A stretch of DNA of 64,000 bases, taken from Linum tenue. Taxonomy: Eukaryota > Streptophyta > Magnoliopsida > Malpighiales > Linaceae. The stretch is from contig CAMGYJ010000011.1 of NCBI GenBank assembly GCA_946122785.1, positions 3,596,001 to 3,660,000 on the forward strand. Direction: 5' to 3'. This document shows positions 23,960-35,310 of this stretch, piece after piece. The number at the start of each line of letters is the position of its first letter. Within the stretch, counting starts at the first letter, position 1. The notes beneath the pieces were generated by a model that did no database searches, had not been told where the DNA came from, and saw only the letters and a program-made list of their open reading frames with translations. The position numbers and the translations under genes were made by a program.

Positions 23960-25270
23960 TAGGGGTGGGCATTGGGTGGGTCGAGTGGATTTTGACTATA
24001 AAATGCACCCACCCGCGCTTAAACGGATTGATAATTTTTAACCCACCACCCACCCACATTTAGTCTCGGGTTGGGTCGGGCGGATGGTGGATGATGCGGG
24101 TGGGTTTGTGTAGGGGTGGGATTCGGTCGGTAAACAATTTACCGTTTACCGAATTTACCGGTTTCGGTATACCGAAGTTGGCCAAACTGGTTACCGATTA
24201 CCGATACCAATTTGTAACCGGTTTACCGATTACCGAATTACCGGTAAACGGTTACAAACCGGTATTACCGAAATACCGTGAGAAGCGATTTCGGGCGGTT
24301 TTTCGGGCGGTTTACCGAATATTTACCGAACCAAATTTCTGAAAGTGGGTTGATGTTGTAATATTTTAATTTTTTTGAGTTTTTTTCATCATTTTTGTAA
24401 TTAATAATTTATTATTAACTCTTATTTACAATATTTTTGAGGCCTATACTTACATTCATGTATGTAATATTTTATATTTTTGGAGGTAAAGCAACAAAAC
24501 GCAGCGTAGCACTAGGGAGTAGGGAGGGGGGATTCGGTATCGGTAATACCGGTTTACCGTCGGTATTTACCGATACCGTGTTCGGTAAACCGACTCTCCC
24601 AACTTCCCGCTCGGCTGCCGATACCGCCGATAAACGGTTTACCGTTTACCGCCGGTTACCGGTTCGGTAAAACGGTAAACCGTTTACCGGATTACCGTTT
24701 ACCACCCCTAGGTTTGTGGGTTCACCCACATCACAATGTATATAATATAAAGAAGTAAACTTGACATGATAATAGGTGAAGAGAATCATCGAGGGAAACA
24801 AGAAGTTGAAATAGGGCAAAAAATGTCGAATTAGTTCTTAAATTGGAAAGAAATTCAATTATGAAAGAGTTTTCTACAGATTGAGACGATTATTAGGTGC
24901 AAAGAACTAAGGAAAATAATTCCACAAAGGAAAGAGCGGTGATCTAGGCACAAGAATTAGAGGAAAAAGTAAAGGGAAGAAGAGGGGATCTCTATTTGGA
25001 AGGCTGACTTTGAGGTTCAAACTCCAGGAGCAGTCCGAGTTTATATCTAACGTCTCCACTCTCCTCTCTCTAGCGCCAACGACTTTGATCTTTTTGCTGT
25101 TGGGTTGAGCGGATCATTGGCACACTCACCCACAACCCACCCACCACCCGGCGGATGGCTCCTAGCGCAACCCGTCACCCACCCACAGATCCACCCACTT
25201 AACGAAATTCGGGTCAAATGCGGGTGGATCGGCCCAAACCCGCGAATGATCCGCCCGCATACCCAGCCCT
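23960..25270. mobile_element. hAT-like element, CCCACCC motif type, with nested element
   Basis: The left end is TAGGGGTGGGCATTGGGTGG and the right end the inverse of TAGGGCTGGGTATGCGGG. The duplication atcagtatg occurs at 23951-23959 and 25271-25279 (8-9 bp). Both termini are filled with ACCCACCC and GGGTCGGG words. Another element at 24111-24710 interrupts it. Confidence 0.85.
24111..24710. mobile_element. Nested hAT-like element, TTTACCG motif type
   Basis: Ends TAGGGGTGG and CCACCCCTA with a perfect 8-bp duplication, ggtttgtg, at 24103-24110 and 24711-24718. Both ends are dense arrays of CGGTTTACCG/GGTAAACC words, strikingly like the subterminal transposase-binding arrays of maize Ac. 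It has no coding capacity. Confidence 0.88.
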
Positions 25271-25279
25271 ATCAGTATG

Positions 25280-26140
25280 CCAGCTTTACTTTCTCTATCT
25301 GATATCTTGTAGTTAGTGATTTAATTGAGAAACTACCGAGAGCCTACAAGGGTAACCACTTGTTTGATATGTGTGATTGTGTATGTCACATTAGCTAAAA
25401 GCCGAGACAAAACATTCTCAAATAAACAGTCACTGCTAAAAACCGAAATATAACAATCACACATTTTAAGTGATAGTTTCTGTCAATTACAAAAACAATA
25501 CATGTGTTATTTATGCTAAAAATAAATTATGCATTCTAAACAATACATGTATATAGTAATAATCACAGCAAAACAATCGCAACTTCCAAACGATCCCTTA
25601 AAAGAAACGAAAGAATTTGTATAGATCAGATAACCGAGTGTAAAGTTATGGGCAAACAAAGTTACAAGAACATATACGAACGAGAGCAAGAAGTTGACAG
25701 GTGTCATCATTCCCTATACTAATGCACCACATCAGAACTCCAAAGGTAAACGTACTTGGACTAGACTAGAATTTAAATAGATAACGAACATCCATAGATG
25801 GTTCTCGATTCTCACAGATGGACTATGAGCGGTCGGATTGCCAACAATCCAACATCCAAGCATATACAACTCCCTCATTTCTATATTGGAAGAAGGAAAT
25901 CTAAACCTACCTTCTCTTTTGTTCAACTGTCGTTGATGCTTACACATGCATGGTGTCCAATTTCTCTAGGAAAACCAAACTTGGGGGAAGAAGCCAGCTC
26001 TTAAGAATTTCGGTTTCCTAAGAAACCACCTCAAACACCCAAAAATTGGTTCCCTATACCATGAACCAATTTTCACAAACTTCTTCACCTATTAGTCAAA
26101 AACCCAAACATATTTCCTCCATGAGAGAAACTCTTACCTC
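25280..26140. other. Upstream region of the PIP-like gene
   Basis: No second gene is seen. The last 100 bases are the core promoter of the peptide gene. Confidence 0.4.
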
Positions 26141-26147
26141 TATAAAT
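26141..26147 (+). promoter_or_regulatory. TATA box of the PIP-like gene
   Basis: TATAAATA at 26141, about 105 bp before the ATG at 26246, is a good spacing for a plant core promoter with a short leader. A poly-A run of about 20 bases lies in the 5' UTR. Confidence 0.65.
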
Positions 26148-26245
26148 ACGCCACCTGGCCCTTTCTCCCCTCTCCTACATAACCAGAATAACCAACTCAA
26201 CCCAAAAAAAAAAAAAAAAAAAATCCCACCAACACCTTCTCGAGA

Positions 26246-26524
26246 ATGGCTGCACTCATGATGCCAAATAAACCCATCTTCACTTTCTACTGCTTACTTC
26301 TACTGCTCATCATTCTTCCCACCGACGCACGGCGCCCGACGACGGCGGTCGAGGAAGCCGGCGCCCGGAGCCTGGTGAGAGAAGAGGCGGACAAGTCGGG
26401 GCCGAGCCCTGGAGTAGGGCACAAGCATGGCGAGAGGAGTAATAAGGTGACGAGAATTAAGACTGCCACCGTGCTTGGACAGGCCAAAGATCACTCGGGT
26501 CCTAGCCCCGGCGAGGGACATTAG
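26246..26524 (+). CDS. PIP-like secreted signalling peptide precursor, two SGPS motifs
   Basis: Predicted 92-aa intronless precursor. Residues 1 to about 28 form a signal peptide: a short polar start, then a Leu/Ile-rich core (FTFYCLLLLLIILP) and a cut region around TDA-RR. The rest is hydrophilic and basic/acidic. Two SGPSPGxGH motifs occur, SGPSPGVGH internally and SGPSPGEGH at the very C-terminus. SGPS-x-GxGH is the signature of the PAMP-induced peptide (PIP/PIPL) family, whose processed, hydroxyprolinated peptides are apoplastic ligands for receptor kinases (RLK7 in Arabidopsis) in immunity and root development. CEP peptides are the nearest alternative but usually carry PTxPGxSPGxGH. Function is inferred from the family. 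Confidence 0.85.
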   Translation: MAALMMPNKPIFTFYCLLLLLIILPTDARRPTTAVEEAGARSLVREEADKSGPSPGVGHKHGERSNKVTRIKTATVLGQAKDHSGPSPGEGH

Positions 26525-27010
26525 TGCAATTATTTAGTTTGGCTAATTGGTAATTAATTAGTGTGTTGGTGGATGATGATAATGGAATATTTAATGATGC
26601 AATAGTAATGGTACACTATGTAGGATGGTGATCATATATAAAGGGAATAGAGGGGGGAGGTACTAAACATTACGAATTGAATGGTTGTCAAGTTGTAAAC
26701 CTCTAGTTGCGCAGGATGGATATATCGTATAATACGCGGTCAGATTGATGTACTTCTGTGGTACATATGATATGTTGGGTATTTCTAGAGAGATATTTAT
26801 ACCTGTATCATGAATTAAACTGAGTTTGGAATATATTATTATATCTTAACCTCAAAATGTATAAACCCCATGTCCTGTTTATTTGAACTCAAAATCAAAC
26901 GTCATTTAAAGAAAGAGTAATCACCGAAAATTCTCATTCGTCAAAGAACAACGAAGTGCAATAGATGACTTGGAGTATGTTACACTTTGAGTTGCCTATA
27001 GGCTATAGTC
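26525..27010. other. PIP-like gene 3' flank
   Basis: Probable 3' UTR and spacer. No further gene is seen. Confidence 0.4.
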
Positions 27011-27558
27011 ATTGTTATAAGAACCGAACCGGATCAACAGGTGGGCCAGTAGGACCGCCAAACTAGTTACGATAACGGTCCGGTTCATTGCTTGGACGGT
27101 TCTTGATGGATCAAACTGTTTTCCACGGCTCAACATAAAACCAGATGAACCACCACGGTTTAATTGGTCCGCTGGTTCACTAACCACAATTTTTTTTAAA
27201 TTATTTTAACATAAACTAAGAACATCAAACTATAATTATTAATTTAACATATGCTTCCGCTTCTCATTTTCCAACCTTGTTGTCGACTTCACGTTGTCCA
27301 CTGCCGATTGACACCATAATTTTTAATTTGAATTAAAAAAATTTATGATTTCTTTCATGAGATAGTTTGAATGATTTAGTATATATATTGGCGATGATAT
27401 GAATTTGAAATTATTTATGGACAATGATAACTTTATTCTAAAATTTGTGTAATATATAAGTGTATATCATGAACGGTTCTATCAACGGTTAACCACTGAA
27501 TCCTAAACCACTCACTTTTCCGGTTCAGCCTTCAGTCCGGTTCTGAAAACAGAGAATA
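27011..27558. mobile_element. Inverted-end element, AGAACCG type
   Basis: The left end ATTGTTATAAGAACCGAACC is an imperfect inverse of the right end CGGTTCTGAAAACAGAGAAT. Subterminal regions contain CCGGTTCA/GGTCCGGTT words around an AT-rich centre. No clean target duplication was found; it is probably an old hAT-like copy. Confidence 0.55.
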
Positions 27559-27892
27559 TAGTACATATTTACGCGCGATATGTTAATTACTCAAATCCAA
27601 AATCTGGGCCTTTCTCTTGTTTTTCTTGTTCACTTTCCTTTCTATTCCACGGCCCATGGTAGCTCATTGTGTGGGCTGACCCTTGAATATTGTTTGGGTT
27701 TGTTTTGACAAATGGGTTGGGTCACTGCAGGAGTTCGAGAATTGTCCATTTTGAACTTTATAAATCCCGAGTTTGGCGGTGATGGTTAATTATTATCTCA
27801 TTATTGGGACAAGAGAAGTGTTTAGTCATTTGATGGAGGGTTGCCTGGTATTGAATACTAGGGATAACAATTTTGCTTCTATCTATTTCACT

Positions 27893-28340
27893 TAGAGGTT
27901 GCAATTTGAATCCAATCCACCAATCCAATCCATCAATCCATTAAAAATATCCACCTAATCCAATCCATTTAAATCCAATCCATTTGATCCAAATCCAATT
28001 GGATTGGTGGATTCATGGATTGGATCCATGGATCATTGGCAAATTACGGTTCAGTACCTATATTTTTTATTTTTTACATTTTGGTACCTAAGATTTAATT
28101 TTTTATACGAAAAATATCATTGGAAAATTACGTTTTGGTACCTAAAATTTTTCATAGCGACATTTTAGTACCTAAACTTTTTACATTTGACATATTGGTC
28201 CTTAATTGAGGATGTCATTTGGATTCATGGATAATCCACCAATCCACTTGATCCAATCCATGAATCCACCAATCCATTAGATCCATGGATCCACCAATCC
28301 AATCCACCAATCCACCAATCCAATCCATTTGCCACCTCTA
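27893..28340. mobile_element. hAT-like element, AATCCATCCA motif type
   Basis: Ends TAGAGGTTGCAA and the inverse of TAGAGGTGGCAA, with a perfect 8-bp duplication, atttcact, at 27885-27892 and 28341-28348. Each end is a dense array of AATCCAATCCATC-like repeats. The centre has repeated GGTACCTAAA words. Relatives lie at 40725-41120 and 41850-42196. Confidence 0.87.
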
Positions 28341-28348
28341 ATTTCACT

Positions 28349-29087
28349 ATATCAATTTGGCTTGTTTTGAGGCGGGTGTCGGGCTCTAATTTTCGCTTCA
28401 AACACCAAGACTTGACCTACTCTATTGGGGAAATCCACAGATTCGAGATCTATCAAAAATTTTGATGACTCCAATAATTTTGATTTTTGAAGATGCCAGA
28501 TATGTGATTATGTTGGTCTCGGTGGCGCCTAGTCGACATTGAGTTGCATTTCTAAATAATGGCACAATGTCCCTTTTCTTCCTTTTGATATGCTATTAGG
28601 AAGGAAGGTCTTGACTTTTATATAGTTAAGCTATGATATAGTTAGATACGAGCGTCATTGGAGTAGCTTCTTCTATCTTTTTCGCGCTTCTTCGCTCTCA
28701 ATCTGCTTCGCTATTTTTCAGCTTCTTCTTCCTTACTCATTTTTTTATACTATGTTTTATGTTTTACAATTAGATGATGAAGAAATCTTAGAAATGAGAG
28801 GTTGATGCGATGATATTGGTTCATAAACTTGTGATTCTAGGCAAGTGTGAGATTTTTTACTACGTTTACATCTAATGCTTTGCCCCGCCTAATCAACGCC
28901 TAAGCATGCTAGACGCAAGGCAGAGCCTCAACGCTCGCCTTACGCTTAGCACTTTCTTTAACCTTGATCTTATCACACCTTATACGAATCATTTCGTTAT
29001 GATACGTGATATGATTCGTAGCGCATGCCGTTTAAAGGCTATACAAACGATAAACGTCATATATTGAACTGCAACAGCTAGGATTCA
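28349..29087. other. Intergenic sequence, nothing recognised
   Basis: No coding region or clear repeat boundary is seen. Confidence 0.35.
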
Positions 29088-29445
29088 GGATATACGGGGG
29101 TAAATTGCAAGGTTGGTCACTGGAAGTGTTAAAAATGTCACGTTTGATCACTAAAAGTATTTTATTTCATTCGTGGTCACTAGAAGTAGTTAAACGTTTC
29201 ATGTTTGGTCACTCTCCGTTAGTCTCCGTCATCCTCCGTTAACACCGTCAATATTTTGCTGATGTGGCTAATAGAAGTGCCTAATCAACCAAATTTAACA
29301 TGCCACATCATAACACCCGACCTGCCACATAAAAAATCCTAACCCAAGCCCAACCCATAACCCAACCTTCTCTTTTGACCCACCCGACCTAAAAATTGAG
29401 TCAATCAACTCTGCTTCTTCGTAGTGATAATATAAGACTAAGAGG

Positions 29446-29640
29446 CAGTCGAGCTGAAGGAAAACGAGAAGGCGGTGAAGATGAAGGATGGGTTGCAGTC
29501 AGTGGCGATCATATACTACCCTCCTTGCCCGCAACCAGAGTTGGTGCTGGGATTCACCCCACACTCTGATGCCACCTACAGCACCATCCTCAGCCATGTC
29601 AACAACGTCGAGGGTTTGCAGATCAAGACGAGAGGATGCA
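29446..29640 (+). pseudogene. Captured 2-oxoglutarate/Fe(II) dioxygenase fragment
   Basis: Translates as AVELKENEKAVKMKDGLQ, then SVAIIYYPPCPQPELVLGFT and PHSDATYSTILSHVNNVEGL. This is the start of the 2OG-FeII_Oxy domain of SRG1/flavonoid-type plant dioxygenases, with the first iron ligands His and Asp in HSD. The second half (distal His and RxS) is missing. There is no start codon and the fragment runs into unrelated sequence, so it is inert cargo. Confidence 0.85.
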
Positions 29641-29685
29641 GAGGAGGAATCCCTATCATCCCACCGACGCCACCGTACCTACAGT

Positions 29686-30135
29686 CAGTGGCGGAGGCAG
29701 GGCCTTTTGGCCTTGTCCCAGGACAGGGGTAAATTTCGGTGGAACAAAAATACGCCATATATATTTATATTGGTGATGAAACACAACACGTATAGATAGT
29801 ATTAGAGTACTTTGTCACTAAAACACAACTCATTACTTGTCCAAAATTGACATAAAATTAATTTATTATACAATAAAAGAAATTCCAATTGCAATAAAGA
29901 ACTAATCGGGTCTCTTTTCTCCTTATGCCTATTCGATCTTTCCCCAACAACCCTGAAATTGTCTAGTGACAATGGCAATCCCACTAGTTTTGATAGTATA
30001 ATCGGTTATTTTTAATTTATGAATGAATTATTTAGATATAATTCTTTTTTATTAAATAATTCTTTTATTAGATACTTATATATTTAAGTTATGAAAAGAG
30101 GACAGGGGTGCTTTGAAATGCTGCCTCCGCCACTG
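29686..30135. mobile_element. hAT element with CAGTGGCGGAGGCAG ends
   Basis: Perfect inverted ends CAGTGGCGGAGGCAG with a perfect 8-bp duplication, cctacagt, at 29678-29685 and 30136-30143. It is 450 bp with no coding sequence. It inserted into the Pack-MULE just after the oxygenase fragment, so it is younger than the capture. It belongs to a different hAT family from the TAGGGRTGG elements. Confidence 0.93.
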
Positions 30136-31076
30136 CCTACAGTTGTCGCCGCTCTCGTCCGACTTTGCTCTCTTCTAGTCTCCTCGATTTCCCATGTCCA
30201 TCGCTGAACTTTTGTCACATAAAAAACCCTCCAATGTGTGCTGTTAGACACCATTTGATACTCTCCAAAGTGAGAAGCAAGTTAATTAGCGACTGGGATG
30301 AGGTTGCAATAAAACCCTCCACTGCGCGATCCAAACTTCCACTTCCAACTTCAATAAATATCTCCTCCCAGCCAAATTGATTCCTAAAAACCCCCACCCC
30401 TTATGAAAACCTAGAAAATAAAACCCTAATCACAAAGCACAGCCACCAAACAAGCCAACCACACCAAACCCGCTGAAACACAGAACCCTTAGGGATTTAG
30501 AACCCACAATCGTCTTCTTCAAAATCTCGCGAGGTGGGCTATTGCGGCGGCACACAATTCATACCCAAGTGCCGATTCCAAACCCCAATACCCAATGCAA
30601 GAGGAACAACTAAGCATTGGTTGGCGTTGTATGCAAATGTTGGTGGGTTCTATCTTGCGTCTCTGCCTAGTCAAAGAATCTGGGAACACAGACGAGGAGA
30701 TGGGGAAAAGGGGGTCACAGGTTCTATCTTGAAGCAATGGCACAGATGATATTTGGGTGGGAAGAGGGGTTAATAAGTTGAGTTGATCAAAAGAGAAGGT
30801 TGGGTTATGGGTTGGGCTTGGGTTAGGAATTATGATGTGGTGGGTAGGGTTTTGTGATGTGGCAGGTTAAAGTTAGCTGAGTAGGCACTTCTGTTAGCCA
30901 CATCAGCAACATACTAATGGTGTTAATGGAATCTGACGGAGATTAACGGAGAGTGACCAAACGTGAACGTTTAACCACTTCTAGTGACCACGAATGGAAT
31001 AAAATACTTTTAGTGACCAAACATTAATGTCTTAGCACTTTCAGTGACCAATCTTGCAATTTACCCGGATATACGG

Positions 31077-32384
31077 CTAATGCCTGTTGCTCCATATTGA
31101 TAAAAACACCCCCAAGAATATTCGGATTTCGTTATCGATATTGCACTCCCCCGAATGCATACAAGTAGTCCCGACAAGTAAAAGTTTCGGACTTTCTTGT
31201 CACGAAGCGTGCCAAGACAATCGAAACTGAAACATTCAACCACAAAAAAAAAAAAAAAAAAAATTCTAACGTACAATATAGCCGTCGCCTTCTCATCGTC
31301 AAATTACGTGAACAAATTTGATAACGCCACACACCATTTTCCGGACGATGGTGATTGATGTCTGATGAAGCGCAATAGCGGTTTGAATTAGGAGACATAT
31401 GCAACAGACAGCGCTACATTAGAAAATAGAAAAGGTCTTGTTGGTTTTAGTTACGTTGTCGATTCTTAGAAGGAATTGAAGTTTTATTAAATTCGCTGCT
31501 CTGTTTCGTTTTTTCTATAGCTGCGGCCGAAAGCGAAAGAATTAATTCACAGGAAAAGGAAAAGATAACAAATTAACAATATTTCTTTGAACAGGGCAGA
31601 CAAGGCCTTTGTTCCCAAACCGGCAAATTAGTTCCCGCTGCCGTCTGATTACTTGACGTGCATGACCACCGACGACCAAGACCTAAATCAATTAGCTATA
31701 TTTGCATGGCTTGTTCAAGAAAATGAGTCATTGATTCAATTTGTTCCAAAAAAAAAAAAAACACATCATTTAATAATACTGTCCTTTTTACGGTCAATTC
31801 AAAGTGACGGAAAACCACGCAGTTCAAATTTTCCGATCCCAATTGTTGCAATCCTCATCATTTCGTGTTGCCGAACGAGGTTATTTGAACGAATTACTTC
31901 ATTTCGAAGCAATCGGGCCATAATATACGTCGCAGAGGAGGCAATTGTCAAGAAACTGATTAGTCGTTCCAACTCCCAATATATAACTCAATCTGTTGGA
32001 AGGTTTTCGATAATGGATCTTATACCACGTACATACAAAAAAACATTTCCCTTAAACGAAAGTCACTAGCACGCGTTTGAAATTTGTACGTGTCGGGAAT
32101 ACCACGTCCTTAACAAATGATGTCGCCGAGAATCGAGCAGAAAACTAATTGATTACAGAATGCGCTAGCTCTAATACTATGCATGTAAAGAACTAATTCA
32201 TCTCAATAAATCGAGAGGAATCGAAAAAGATTGAATAATATTATATTGTTAATGTATTTGCGTTTAACGTTTTGTGTGCATTTAAAACCAACTCGTGTTA
32301 TGCAGCTTAATTATGTGGGGCTTTCCACGCCAATCCTTTTTCATTTTTCACGTAAAACCAGCTACTAGCCTCCAACCCTACCCT
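31077..32384. other. Intergenic region upstream of UGT
   Basis: A 138-codon open frame at 31653-32069 has no recognisable homology and biased low-complexity flanks; I do not call it a gene. Confidence 0.35.
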
Positions 32385-32398
32385 TATATATATATATA
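32385..32398 (+). promoter_or_regulatory. TATA-rich core promoter of UGT
   Basis: TATATATATATATA about 110 bp upstream of the UGT ATG. It is followed by a CA-rich leader with AACAACAACA just before the start, a favourable plant translation context. Confidence 0.55.
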
Positions 32399-32504
32399 CA
32401 AACAATTACCCTCCACCCGACCTCCAACCCATAAAACCCAAAAACCATATCCCTATAATTCTTCATCAACCTCACAACCCTAACAACACCAACAAACAAC
32501 AACA

Positions 32505-34152
32505 ATGGCCCCGCCGGCGCCGGAGCCTCCCCTCCACGTCATGCTCGTCTGCTTCCCCGGCCAGGGCCACATCAACCCTTTCCTCCGCCTCGCCAACCTC
32601 CTCGCCTCCCACGGCCTCCGCGTCACCTTCACCATCAACCTCTCCACCGCCCGCAAAATGAAATCCCTCCCATCCTCCCAGCGGCGAAGTCAGGAGTTGA
32701 AATTAGGTATGTCCTTTTTTTCCCAGAGAATACGAATGGGGATATAATTTATATTGAAAATAAATCAATTAACAATAAGTGAGATTTAGTACATTGAAAA
32801 AAAAAATCAAATCCTTTACACATGTATATATAGGTAATTTCCTATCGTTTTATCAAAATTTACATGTGTGTCCCGTGACAGAGCCCAACACCTCCTCCTC
32901 CTCCCACTCCGGCGCCGCCGTCCACTTCGACTTCTTCGACGACGGCCACGACGAGGAGTCCATCAAGCGGGTCCCACTCGACCAGCTCATGACCCTCCTC
33001 GAACAAACCGGTCGAAGGGCCCTACCCGAAATGGTCCGAAAGTACGCTGACCAAGGATCCCCCGTGTCGTGCTTCGTCAGCAACCCGTTCCTCCCCTGGG
33101 TGTCCGACGTGGCAGCCACGCTGGACATCCCCTGCGCCGTCCTCTGGATCCAATCCTGCGCCTCCTTCACAACCTACTACCACTTCCACAACAAACTCGC
33201 CGAGTTCCCGACTCCCGAGGACCAGGAACGCGACGTCGTTTTGCCCGGGATGCCGGTCATGAAGCACGACGAGATCCCCAGCTTCCTCCACCCGACGACG
33301 CCGTATGGGTTCCTCGCCACCGCGATTCTCGGCCAGTTCGCCCACCTGGACAACGTGTTCTGCGTGCTGATGGAGACTTTTGAGAGACTGGAGGAGGAAA
33401 TCATCGGCCACGTGTCGTCTTTCTGTAAGGTGAGGCCCGTGGGCCCGCTATGGCTCGGAGCTAAAGCTTCTGTTGGGCCGGGGGATTTAATGGAGGCGGA
33501 TGACGACTGTATAGGGTGGCTGGACAGGCAGGAACCTAGGTCGGTCGTCTACGTGTCGATGGGGAGCATCGTGGGGATCTCGGCCCAGCAGCGGGTCGAG
33601 ATGGCCCACGGGTTGATGGGCTCGGGCCTGCCTTTTTTATGGGTGGTCCGGCCCAGTCACGAGGAGGGTGAGGATGCTGACCTAGGCCTGCCCGAGGGGT
33701 TGGGGGAGAGGGGGAAGGTGGTTAGGTGGGTCCCACAGGAGGCGGTGCTGGGACACGTGGCGGTGTCCTGCTTCGTGACGCACTGCGGGTGGAACTCGAC
33801 GCTGGAGGCGATCGGGAGCGGGAAGCCCGTGGTGGCATTCCCGCAGTGGGGGGACCAGGTGACGGACGCGAAGTTTCTCGGGGAGGTTTTTCGAGTCGGG
33901 GTGAGAATGGGGAGGGGGGACACGTGGACGAAGCTCGTTACGAGGGAGGAGGTGGAGAGGTGTCTGAGGGAGGTCACGGTGGGCCCGCGGGCGGAGGAGA
34001 TGAGGGAGAACGCGGCGCGGTGGAAGAGGGAGGCGGAGGCGGCGGTGGAGGAAGGAGGGTCGTCGGAGAGGAACGTGAGGGAGTTTGTGGAGGAGGTGAA
34101 GAAGAAGAGTGTGGAGATGACTAGGAGGAAGACCGAAACGACGACGTTGTAG
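32505..34152 (+). CDS. UDP-glycosyltransferase, UGT84-type
   Basis: Family 1 glycosyltransferase transferring glucose from UDP-glucose. UGT84 members typically make glucose esters of hydroxycinnamic and benzoic acids. Exon 1 is 32505-32706 and exon 2 is 32882-34152 (donor GTATGT, acceptor GTGACAG, phase 1), giving 490 aa, the normal length. Features: the N-terminal HVMLVCFPGQGHINP with catalytic His22; NPFLPWVSDVA and LWIQSCASFTTYYH, which are UGT84-like; and the PSPG box at residues 350-393 starting WVPQEAVLGH, with THCGWNST and ending FPQWGDQ (Gln typical of glucose donors). The end is GGSSERNVREFVEEV. Exon 2 is very GC-rich in contrast to its surroundings. The exon 1 tail (about residues 59-67, SQRRSQELK) matches poorly to relatives. 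Acceptor specificity cannot be read from sequence. Confidence 0.9.
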
Positions 34153-34897
34153 TGGCCTGCGTTGCGAAAGGTAGAGCCAATAAATGGAGCACACGTGTAT
34201 GATGATTATTAGCCATTTGATTTGGCCGTCTAAAATAAGGGATTTGGTTATTTGTTAAATGAAGGTATTAAGCTTAATTTTAACTGTTACTTGACTATAT
34301 GTGAATTTCAAGTACATATTGAGAGAGAATGATTTTAAATTCTCTTCACACAAAAAAAATGACATGTTTGTAAATTTCTTAATTTTCAGTTACTATAAAT
34401 CAGAGAAAAATATACATCGCGGCACCCATAGTCCCATACATAATTTCCGAAAATTTGGACTTATTTGTGAAAATACTAAAATTTAGATAATCCAATTTAA
34501 TGTTTGGCCAATGGCCAGCAAATTCAAAACTAAAAAGACGAGAACTCCGAGAAGTGGGGATTTGCTACGTAGTACGTACCAAATATACTATGTATGCATG
34601 CAACTGTAAATCTACGGAAATAAATTGTCAAATAAAAAAAAAATCTGGAAATAAGGCATACAAATGCAATCACTTTTCTGAGCATTTTCTTGACGTCACG
34701 GCATACGAAACTGTGACATGGTCCGTCCACACTTCCACTGAGGTATCTCGCATTCTCGCTGACGGCGACTCCCACCAAAAGTAGAGAAAAGAATTGGGAT
34801 CGTGAAAGGCAGAGTGGCAGACCCACAGAATACGGCCAACCAAGTAGGGCCAGGCTGGCGTCTTTTTAACTTTGTTTATATTTATTTATTGTTTGGT
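34153..34897. other. UGT 3' flank
   Basis: 3' UTR and spacer. Nothing else is recognised. Confidence 0.4.
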
Positions 34898-34900
34898 TTA

Positions 34901-35251
34901 GAGCATCTCCATTGGTGTAATGGCATTTGCAATTGTATTTGTTTTTTTTATTATTACTTTCATTTTTTTGCAATCCAACTCATCTTACTTGCATTGCACC
35001 ACATCAATGCAATTAACTTGCAATTGCAACTAATTTTTTGATTTAATTTATTAAAACATAAACACTCAAATAATAAAATTAATGAATAATTTAATAATAA
35101 AAAAGATGATGTGGCTTGAATTCCATAATTGCATTATATGCAAGCTTGCAAAGATGCAATTGTCATCTACATCAATGCAATTGCATTATGCAATTGCAAA
35201 TGAATGCCATGTCATTATGCAATTCTAATTACAATTCCAATGGAGATGCTC
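34901..35251. mobile_element. Tourist-like MITE (PIF/Harbinger)
   Basis: Inverted ends GAGCATCTCCATTGG and CCAATGGAGATGCTC, with 3-bp duplications TTA at 34898-34900 and 35252-35254, as in PIF/Harbinger elements. The interior is rich in TTGCAATTGCA words and has no coding sequence. Confidence 0.85.
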
Positions 35252-35310
35252 TTAGCTTCGATCCGTCCAACTTATAATGGAATCAGGTTCAAGGACAAAC
35301 GAAAAACAAC

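Larger units (their letters stand above)
29098..31066. mobile_element. Pack-MULE (GGGTTAATTGCA family) with 2OG oxygenase fragment
   Basis: Ends GGGTAAATTGCAAGG and the inverse of GGGTAAATTGCAAGA, with a perfect 10-bp duplication, ggatatacgg, at 29088-29097 and 31067-31076. Terminal inverted repeats of about 250-300 bp carry the TGGTCACT words shared by the family. The interior has a captured oxygenase piece, a later hAT insertion, and about 600 bp of unidentified, probably also captured, sequence (30144-30760). Confidence 0.92.

Noticed and set aside
26246..26524. CEP peptide instead of PIP-like
   Set aside because: The motif is SGPSPGxGH without the Pro-Thr/Arg-rich start of CEP units, so PIP-like fits better, though the families are related.
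31653..32069. 138-codon open frame upstream of UGT; an organelle-derived insertion was considered
   Set aside because: I could not match it to any plastid or mitochondrial gene, and it is AT-rich without a conserved block.
33682..34194. Long minus-strand frames across the UGT gene
   Set aside because: They arise from the GC-rich third positions of the real plus-strand exon and encode low-complexity Arg/Pro/His text.
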